Part shown: in pieces, positions 24,986 to 34,700 of the stretch | How positions within the stretch are numbered: position 1 is the stretch's first letter | How the letters are laid out: each line of letters opens with the position of its first letter | Origin: Microbispora rosea subsp. aerata | GTDB taxonomy: Bacteria; Actinomycetota; Actinomycetes; Streptosporangiales; Streptosporangiaceae | DNA length: 64,000 nt | NCBI RefSeq assembly: GCF_014647835.1 | Contig: NZ_BMPY01000018.1 | Location: 1-64,000 of the forward strand | Direction of reading: 5' to 3' | Notes under the pieces: model-generated | The model's database searches: none | What the model was told of the DNA's origin: nothing | What the model saw: the letters and a program-made list of their open reading frames with translations, nothing else | Translations under genes and position numbers: made by a program

Positions 24986-25405
24986 ATGAACACGACCGGG
25001 GGACATACGCCTGACGCCGCCGGGATGCGGGCGTACGCCGAGGAACTGCGCGCCACCTTCATGCGCCTGCAGGAGGAAGCGTCCGCGCTGCACGAGAAGG
25101 CGCGTGCCGTGCGGGTGACGGAGAAGTCGCGCGACGGGCTGGTGGCGGCCACTGTCGGCGCGAACGGTGAGCTGATCAAGCTGGACCTCGACCCGCGCAT
25201 CTACCGGCGGCAGGACGCGCGCGCCCTGGCCGACACCATCACCCGGACCATCCAGGCCGCCGTGGCCAAGGCCCAGGACCGGGTCGTCGAGATCTTCGCG
25301 CCGATCATCCCCCACGACCAGATGAGGGCGCACATCGAGGGAGATCTCGACGCCGTGCTGGAGCAGATGTCGCGGCAGATGCCGAAGCCGCCGGGGGAGA
25401 GATGA
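24986..25405 (+). CDS. YbaB/EbfC-family protein
   Basis: 139 residues from ATG 24986 (a GTG lies one codon earlier). Coiled N-terminal helix (AEELRATFMRLQEEASALHEKARAV), strands (LVAATVGANGELIKLDLDP) and a helical segment (ADTITRTIQAAVAKAQDRV), the YbaB pattern, with a further helix to the end. It overlaps the next gene by 4 bp (ATGA). First gene of the operon for the giant protein; the fourth YbaB-like gene of the island. Confidence 0.7.
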   Translation: MNTTGGHTPDAAGMRAYAEELRATFMRLQEEASALHEKARAVRVTEKSRDGLVAATVGANGELIKLDLDPRIYRRQDARALADTITRTIQAAVAKAQDRVVEIFAPIIPHDQMRAHIEGDLDAVLEQMSRQMPKPPGER

Positions 25406-25752
25406 GCGAGCTCTTCGAAGTGAACTATGTCGACATCCGCCCCCAGCAGCTCGCGAAGGGCCTGTCGCAGTGGCACGCCGTGTCGAGCGACACCGAGAGC
25501 GGATACGCCGCCAGCCTGCGGGAGATCCAGCGCCTCAACGCCGCCCAGCCGTGGGGGCGGGACACGGCCGGCGCCGCCTTCCACGCCGCGTACATGCGGG
25601 GCGGCGGGCCCGACACGCTGATGAAGCGGGGTGAGGAGCTCGTCGCGAAGGTGGCCGAGCTCGGTCCCACCGTACGGCGCAGCGCGGAGAACGCACGGGG
25701 AATGGACGCCCAACGGGCCAGGGAGGTACGCGAGATCCTGAAGCGGATCTGA
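25402..25752 (+). CDS. WXG100-like protein upstream of the giant protein
   Basis: 116 residues with the WXG100 helical hairpin; the turn is Trp-Gly-Arg (QPWGRDTAGAAFHAAY), slightly unlike the consensus. The start overlaps the YbaB-like stop and its stop lies 2 bp before the giant gene, so the three are co-translated. It is a likely secretion partner for the giant protein's N-terminal WXG100-like domain. Confidence 0.75.
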   Translation: MSELFEVNYVDIRPQQLAKGLSQWHAVSSDTESGYAASLREIQRLNAAQPWGRDTAGAAFHAAYMRGGGPDTLMKRGEELVAKVAELGPTVRRSAENARGMDAQRAREVREILKRI

Positions 25753-25754
25753 CG

Positions 25755-28700
25755 ATGACGCGCTCCTCCCCGGCGGTGGCGGGCTCCGGCGCCGAACCGG
25801 CCGTCACGAACGGCGACGTCGCCTCGACCGCTGACGGGCTGCCCGCGTTCGCCGACGGCGGCGGCTCGGTCGTCGACGTCACCCCCGCCTGGAGCGAGTC
25901 GCTGCCCGCCTGGGCCGACGACCTCATCGCCCTGCTCACGGCGGGCCAGACCTGGCCGGAAGCGAGCGAAAGCCTGCTGTGGCAGCTCGCCAGGGCGCAC
26001 CGGGGCGCGACCACGCAGGTCCTCGGTTCCGTCGATCCGGTGGCAGCCGCCGCCGTCGCCGTGCTCAGCGGCATGCGGGGCCCCTCGATGCGGGCGTTCC
26101 TGGACCGGCTCGGCGAGCACTACTCGGACAACGACGGCCTGCTCGATGTGGCGGACAAGCACTTCGCCTACGCCGTGCAGAACGACGACTTCGCCCGCCA
26201 GACGCAGTATTCCAAGCTGTCGATCAACGTGGTGTTCTGGATCGCGCTGATCGCGACGTTCATCGCGCTGGTCGCGGCCTTCTACTCCGCAGGGCAGTCC
26301 GCCAGGTTCATCGGGCCGATCGCCGCCCGCGCACGGGCCGAGACGGAGAAGATCCTCGAACGGCTCGCCATCGCCGCCGGCCGGCCCGCCGCGGCACAGG
26401 CGGTCGCCAAGGGGACCGCGCTGGCCTCGGCGCAGGCCGGCCTGCTCGCGCGCATCCTCGCCAACCCCGTGGGCAGGGAGTTCTTCGAGGAGATCACCGA
26501 GGAGGTCGCCGGCGACGGCCTCGCCCAGCGCCAGCAGCAGAAGATGGGCACCCGCGACGGCTGGGACTGGAAGCTGACGGGCGCGACCGCGATCGGCGCC
26601 GGCACGGGCACCGCCATCGGCTTGCGCGCCGCCCGCCCCATCAGCGGCCTGGTCAACCGCATGCCCCTGCTCCGCAGGCTGAACACCGACGACCCCGGCG
26701 CCCTCAACGCGGTAAGGCGCTTCGTGCCCCGGGCGGTGACCACCGCGGGGAGCAACGTGTTCGGCTCCACGGGCGGAAATGTGGCGGCCGGGCTCATCGT
26801 GTACCGGCAATTCGAAATGCCCAACGGTGAGTCGCTGCTCGGAGCGGCCCTGGGCGGCGCCGGGCGGACGAACACGATCAGCCCCTTCAACCCCGACGTC
26901 ATCCAGGCGGTCGTCAGCCCGCGTACGGCCCTGGCCTCGGCGTACGACACCAGCCTCCGCACCGACCTGATCCGCGCCTTCGCCTCCGACCCGGCGGCCG
27001 GGCAGCCGTCCGGCGGCGCTCCGGGCTCCGGGGAGGCGGGTACGGGAGGCGGCCAGGCCGCGAGCGGCGGCGCAGCCATGGGCTCAGGCGGCACGAGCAC
27101 CGCCGCCGTCTCCGTGCAGCCCTCCGGCGGCTCGCCCGCCGTGCCCAGCGGCTCCGGCCGGCCGACCGCCCCGGCGCCGAGCGGCTCCACCCAAGCAGCG
27201 AGCGCGCCCGGCTCGGGCAGCGCCGCGAACACGGCGGGCACAGCCAACGCGACCAGCGCTCCGAGTGCGGGCAATTCGGCAGGCGCGACCAATGCGGGCA
27301 ACGCGGGTAGCACAGGTAGCGCGGGCGGCACGACCAGCGCTGCGAACCCGGCGGGCGCGGGTAGCGCGGCAGGCATGGGCAGTGCGGCGGGGGCCGGGTC
27401 GGCTGCTGTCGGCTCTGCGAACGCATCCGCCGCGTCTGCACCTGTCACCATTAGTGGGACGCCCACGCCGACGGCGGCCACTTCAGCGGCATCCACACCA
27501 GCGGCGGCCACCTCAGTGGCGTCCACGGGGACGGCGTCGTCCGCCGCTCCCTCCGGTGGCACCACGGGCACCACGTCGTCTGCCGCGTCGGCACCGGCCG
27601 CCTCGGGACCGGGGGCGTCTTCGGGGACGACCGGCGGCAGCACGCCCGGAAGCCTCGCGGCGGCGCAGGCTACGGCTCGTACGGCGGTCTCCGACACGCT
27701 GTTCGCGATCGCACCCGATGTGCTCTTCCTGCGCGACGGCCAAGGCGCCCGGCTGACGAGCCCCGACGGAAGGCCGGTCCAGCTATCGGGCGAGGACCTG
27801 AACGCCGTCACGGATCGGCTTACGGCCCGTGCCGCCGAGGGCGTGGACACGTCTCGGCTCCGCGCGGAGGCGGCCGCCCTGCTGGGGGCGAGGATCGCCG
27901 AGGAGAGCCTGGGCCTCCCGGCCGAGGGGGCCCTCGACGCGCTCGCCCGGCTCGCCGACGCGACGCCGGACAGCCAGGCCGCCGCCGTGGAGGTGGCGGG
28001 CGAGGTGCTGGAGGACAACCCTCGCGGCTGGCGGCCCGACCGGCTGAGCGACGCGGGTGCCGGACTGGTGGAGAAGGCGGCGGCGGTCCCGCCGCACGGG
28101 CCCGATCACGCCCTTCGCGTCGGCCGCTCCTCCGACATCGCCGCTGACATCGTCCGCCGCGCCGAGACCCTCGCCGGGATCGCCTCCGCCAACGGCGCGA
28201 AGGGGACGGCCAACCCGGCGGGCGGAGGCCAGGCCACGGCGGCCTCCTCCAATACGGGGGCCGCTCCGGCGGCGAACTCCGGTCAGACGGCCAGCCCGTC
28301 GGGCACACGGCCGGGGCCGCGTACGACCCGGGGGCGTGGCCGGGTGACCGCCCGGCCGATCGGGCGGAGCCTGTTCGTCGCCGACGGCAGACCGGCGCAC
28401 CTGGCCGACGTGTCGCCGCGTGAGGTGGAGCAGGGCTTCCTGTCGCTTCGCGCGTCCGACGTGGCTCCGGACGTGAGAGGGCTGAGCACGGCCGGCGGGC
28501 AGACGGTCGTCGTGAACAGCGGCCGGCTCGGGGCGCAGCACTTCCGGTATGAGATCGGCCGGGTGGGCGACGGCCGCTTGGCCAGGACCAGGGTCCGGTC
28601 GGGCACGGCCGACGACCCCCACGTCGTACGGCTGTCGCCGCGCCTGGCGAACGACATCCTGCCCCGGGTGTGGCTGCACGAGATCAGCGACGTCTTCCAG

Positions 28701-31700
28701 CGGATGTCCGGCCCCCGGCAGGGGGTGATCCGTTCCTTCCTGAGCAGGACGGCCGAGCCGAACCCGGCGGCCTGCGTGACGGCCCGCTATCGCGAGCACG
28801 CGCTCCTGGACCGGCAGTGGCGGGCGGCCCCGGCGCGGGAACGGCCCGCCATCGCGCACGAGATCGAGCAGCTCGGGCGGGAGATCGAAAGGCTCGGGCA
28901 CGTCGCTCCGGCGCCCCCCTGGTCCGCGCCTCAGCCGTCCTCCGCCACGACACCCGCCTCCGCGACACAGACAACCGCCGCGCAGACTTCCGCCGCGCAG
29001 AGCCCGGCCACGCCGAGCACCACCGCACAGAGCAACACCGCACAGAGCACGGATCCGGTGGCGGAGCTGCTCGGGCTGGCCCGCGCTCAGCGGGAGACGC
29101 TGACGAACGCCGCCGGCGAACTGCTCAAGGCGGTCAAGGAGAAGATCGACAGCGCCAAGGCGGCCAGGGCCGCGGCGAAGAAGGCCGGGGAAGCCGCGGC
29201 GAAGGCCTCGCGCGAAGAGGACCGCAGTGCCGGCGAACGCCGCCGCAAGGCGCTGGCGGACCGCGACGTCCACCGGGCGAACGCCGAGCGCGCCCGCCTG
29301 AGCAAGGAGGCGTACGCGCGGGCGATGCGGCGGGCGGTCGAGGCGCGCACGGCATACCAGGCGCTGGAGAACGCCCTGAACGCCCTCCCCGCGGGCGCGA
29401 AGAGCACACTGCCCACGGAGATCGCCCGGCTGGCCCGGGAGGCGGAGGCCGCCCACACCGCGTACAGACAGGCGCTCTCGGACGCCCTGCCGCCGACCGA
29501 GGTCCTGACGGAGGCGACGCCGGCGGGCCGGCTGCCCCACCTCGAACGGCTCACGCGGGTCGTCAACGACATGCTCGAACGCGCCGGGGTCGATCACCGC
29601 TACGCGCCGGACGAACTTTCGCACGTGTTGCGGTCGAACTTCAGGTGGCTGGTCTCGCAGGACGGCGTGGTGCTGCGGGTGGGCCGCGGCACGCGGGCCG
29701 AGCTGCGGCTCCGGCTGAAGGTCTCGGACCTGGTCGAAGTCTTCGGTCATCCGCTGCGGCATTCCCAGTCGATGCTCGGCCAGTTGCCGCAGGGCGGCCG
29801 CTCGGCCTCCGCCACCGCCAACCGCGCGATGCGCCTGGCGGTGAACTTCGACCTGAACGCCTTGAGCAAGCCGTTGCAGTACGTGCACTGGCTCGGCGTG
29901 CTGATGAAGTTCGGCGTGTTCAAGGTCGGCGGGACCTTCGGCAAGAGCGAGTCGTTCAGCGGCAACGCGTCGGAGTTCGCGCTGGCCGGTGCGGTGCAGG
30001 ACAACGCGGGCGAGGCGCTGGTGCTCGACGGGCTCGCCACGGCGGAGGTGGAGCTGCGAACCGCGACCGGCACGCGGACGGCGCGGGTGGACAGCGGCAC
30101 GGACCGCGACGCGCGGAGCCTGCGGTTGTACGTGCCGCACGGGCACGCGCAGCGTGGGCCGGCCGAGGTCACCCAGCTCCCGCGCGGCCAGCGGCAGAGC
30201 ACGCCGTTCCCCGAGCACGCGGTCACCGGGCTGACCGGGCTTGCGGACCTCGCCGAACGCACCGCGGAGAGGGCCGGCCGCTCCGAGATCGGCAGCCTGA
30301 CCCGCGACCAGATCCTCACGATCCTGACGAAGGAGCTGCCGTCCCGGCTCGGTGAGGCGATCAACGATCCGGAGGGGCTGCACCGCCCGATCACCGTGCA
30401 CGGGCGGGTGGTCGGCTATGTGCGGGTCAAGACCCGGGTCGTGCTGGACACGGCCCGGCCGGTCGGCACGCCGAGCACCAAGCACCGCCTGGAACGGCTG
30501 CGCGTGGGCTTCTCGGGCGCGTCGGGCTCGCGTTCGGCCGGCCGGTCCGTCGACGTCAAGGGCACCGCCGGAGGCCAGATCCCCATCCGCGGCCGAAGGC
30601 TGCTCGCCGCCGTCGGCCTCGAGCGTTACGCGACCGCCACTCCGCGCGTCACCGGCGCGCGCGGCCGCTCCTGGTCGCGGTCGCGGTCGATGAGCGCGGG
30701 CGGGACCGCCATCCGGCCGAGCGTGCAGCGCTGGGCAGGCCACACCCAGGCGTACGCGCTGGACCTCGAGCACACGGTGACCGTGCGGCTGAACACCGAC
30801 GACGCCCCGCAGGCCCCGGTGAGCGGACGGAGCACGGGACTGTTCCGCATGCCGGAGCCCCAGGCGTACCGCTACGGTCTTCCCGTCGACCGGTCGGCCG
30901 TACGGAAGGACGGCAGCCTCAGGGACGACCCGAAGCCCGGCGTGCCGAAGGGCCGCCTGCCCAGGCTGCCCGACTGGTCGCGCGGCACCGGGGCCGGGCC
31001 GGGGCTCGTTCAGGCGAGCGACCGGCCGGAGAGCGTCGAGAACCTGGACGAGGCACGCGCGAGCGTCGTGAGGAAGCTGCGCGGGCTCGGCCTGCTGCCG
31101 GACGAGAACGGCCGACTGTCCCGCGACCCGCTGACCCGGGCGAGCCAGATCGCCAACCTGATCGAGGTGGCCGAGCAGTTCTCCCCGGCCCGGCTGCAGA
31201 CCGGCTACGACCAGGCCATGCAGGACGGCATCTTCCTCGACCTGGTGAGCCAGGGCGTCGGCCGGGCCAGCCGGCATCTCACGGTGCGGGTGCGGTTGCG
31301 GCAGTCGGGCCGGGAGGAGTTCCTGGGCACCAGCGCCGCAGACGTTTCGGCCGACCTCGACATCTCGTCGGAGACCTCCGGGCGCACGGTCAACCGGTCG
31401 GCCGGCAAGGGCTGGGACGTCGGCGCCGGCCTCGGCCTGGAGGCGAAGCCGGGCACGGCCGGCTCGACCGGCGGCGAGGGGGGCTACCACTCGAACACGG
31501 GGCGCACGGCCGGCACGACGCTCAACGACACGACCAACCAGGTCACGCTGATCGAGGGCACGTCCCCGGCGGCGGTCTTCGACGTCCCGCACACGCTCAC
31601 CGTCGACTTGATCGAAGACGGGAAGGTCACCCCGCTGGCCCACAGCGACGACGTGTGGATGCGGGTGCTGCTGCCGTCCGACCTGCTGCCCGAGGACCGG

Positions 31701-34700
31701 ACCGAGCCCTCGCCCAGCCATCCGACGTCCGCGGAGGCGCTGAGCCTGGCCACCCTGCTGCACGTGGACGGCACCGGCGTGTCCGACGCCCTCCAGTCGG
31801 TGCTGCCGAAGGCGATGCGGCCGGGCTCGGTGTCGTTCCATCACCTCGTCGAGGCGTTCAACACGCGCAACCTCATCTCCCACCCGGAGTGGCTGCTCGC
31901 CGACCCCGCCAGGCCCGCCACGACGTACGGCACCGCCCTGGCCGTGCGCCCACGCGGCCTGCGTACGCACCGGGCGTCGGCGTGGATCACGGCCCGGCCG
32001 GGCGAGTCGGCGTTCGTCACCGCGGCCGACCTGGTGATCGGCGACATCAACTTCACGATGGGCGCCCACATCACGCGGACGGAGACGCGCCACGGACGGT
32101 CGGCGGACGCCTCGACCGGTGTGAGCGAGGCCCTGCCCGGCGCGCTCGGCGGCAAGCAGGGAGCCGGCGCGTCCGGGGCGGGAAGCGCCTCGTCGTCGAT
32201 GTCGGACACGGCGATCTGGGGCAGGGAACGGCTGGCGATCGACACCGGCAAGCACTACGTGTTCGCGATGAAGGCGGACATAACGGTCTCCGGGGACGAG
32301 GCGGGCAATCGGCGGGCCGACGCCGAGCCGCTGCGGGGCAGGACGGTCGTCTACTCCCTCCCCGAGCGCGACGCGCTCGACCTGTACGGCAGGGGGCAGG
32401 TCAAGCTGCCCCTCGGCCAGGTGGCCGACGCGGTCACGCGACTGCTCGACGGCAACCTCGAGCTCGACCCGCGTACGGCCGTGCCGCTGGTCCGCAGATA
32501 TCTGGCCGACCGGGCGCTGGCCCGCAGGGAGGGCCGTCCCCGGCCCGACCTGGAGCGCAGGCACCCTCGCGCCGCGCTCGTCGAACGGCTCGTCAAGGAC
32601 TTCCCGATGAAGCCGGCCGCCGAGGGCAACCGGCTCAAGCGGATGCACGACAAGCTGCCGGACCTCGCCGGCCGTGTCGACGTGCCCGACCTCTATCAGG
32701 ACTCCCTCGGCGAGAGCACCGTCAAGGCGGTCCAGCTCAAGACCCCGGACGGCACGCCGACCCGCCTGCTCGACCAGGTGCTCGACCAGATCGGCAGGGT
32801 GGCGCCCGGCGCGCTGAAGCGTGACCCGGTCGTGCTGCGCAGCCTGTTCGGCGACTTCGCCGGCAAACGCTGGTGGGGCAAGATCGACGACATGACCGGC
32901 CCGGCGGGCTTCGTCAAGACCTACTCGCTCAGGATCAGCCCGCACCTCACCGAGGACGTCACGGTCAGGATCACCGCGGTGCTCCACGGCGACCAGGCGA
33001 CCTATCGCGGAAACGTCCATGACTTCGGCCAGATCCTCCAGGACTACACGTACACGCAGGAAGACCGCGCCGAGTCGTCGGGCAAGACGTTCGGCGGCAA
33101 CGCGAACGTCGGCGCGGGAGCGGGGGCCGGCAGCGGCGGCCGCGCGGCCGGCACCGACCGCTCGCACGCCGGCACGGCCTCCGCCGGCACCCAGCGGACC
33201 CGCATCCAGCGCGCGGCGGAGTTCCGCGGCGGGCAGCTCATCGAACACCCGGTGACCATCAGGATCGAGGTCGAACGCGCGTCGGGCCCCCTGCGCGGCG
33301 CCGTCGCGAAGGTCACCCGCGTCCCTCCGACCAGCGGCATCACGCTGGAGGGCGCGATGGTCCGGGTGCTGCCGGACGGCATGGTGGCCAAGCGGGGCAC
33401 AGTCGCCGCGCGGCCCCCCGCCCGGCCCGACCCGCGGCGGGTCATGCCGCCGGAGGTCTTCGTGACCGAGCGGCTCAGGGCCGACGGGCTGCTGCGTGCC
33501 GTGTTCGACCGGCTCGCCAAGCCGGACCTGCTCGGCGGAGTCGCCACCATGGAGCGCCACGCCGAGCTGGCCAAGGCGCTCACCGGGAACGGCCTCACGA
33601 CCCGGCTCGAGCGGATGACCGGTCCCGACGGGCACCGGCTCATCCGGCTGCCCATGCCGGGCAAACCCGGCCAGGTGGTGGACGTGCGGATACACGCCGG
33701 CCTCTCCGAGCCCGACCCGGTGGCCACGGGCCTGGACGACACCGAGCTCGGGCAGGTCGACCGCGAGCAGAACACCGCGGGCACGGCCGTCGACCGGGGG
33801 CATATGCTGCCGCTCGGCCGCACGTACAGCACGGGCCACGCCGTGGGCGTCGGCGTCGATGCCGGCGCCGGAGACCAGACCACGCAGTCGAGCTCGGGCA
33901 GCGGCGGCAACCGCGACGAGACCAGCGTCTTCGAGAAGGGCACCGCGGCCAGGGTGCGGTTCCGGGTCGACTTCGACCTGCGGTTCGAGGTGCGCCGGGT
34001 GGCGCCCGGCGGCGCGGAGACGGTGCTGCGGACCGTGGACATCCCGCACGGCACGACCGGCACGGCCCACCTGATCATGTTCCAGCACGCGCTGGAGGAG
34101 ATGCTGGCCCGGCGCGACGCCGGCACGACCCGGCCGCAGTGGGACTTCCACCGGCAGCGCTCGGCCGCTCCCGGCCTGTTCTTCTCCCGCGACACCGTGC
34201 GCGGGCTTGCCGCGAGGCACCCCGCGTACGACCCGGCGGCGCCGACCAGGGCGATGGCCGAGGTGCTCAGAGGGCATGTGGGGACGCGGCCGGTGGGCAT
34301 CGTCGCCGACGTCGGCCGGCCGAATGCGACAGGGCCCATGGCGCTCGTGGAGGAGGCGCGGCTGCTCGCCCGCGACCTCGGCGCCGACGTCCACCTCCAG
34401 CTCACCCGGCCCGACGGCGCCGTCGAACGCTACCGGGCCACGCCCACGGGCGAACTGTCCGGCGACTCCTTCGCCGAGGCGCTCGGCTCGGTGCCGCCCG
34501 ACCTGGTGGCGCTGGCCGAGCGGCACGGCCTCGACCTGCGCGGCCTGTACGGCGGGCGGTCCGACGGGTTCGCCGGCCGGATCGCCGGACGGCTGGACGC
34601 CCTCGGCGTCGCCCGGCCCGCGCCCGCCAAGCCGGGCTGGCCGGTGCCCGAGACGGCCGCGGACGCCTCCCGGGGCGGCAACCCCCTCACCTCCCCGCTC

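Noticed and set aside
27170-27640. Possible frameshift or assembly problem in the Ala/Ser/Gly-rich part of the giant gene
   Set aside because: The frame stays open and the low complexity is consistent with a linker; similar linkers separate domains in other T7SS proteins of the locus.
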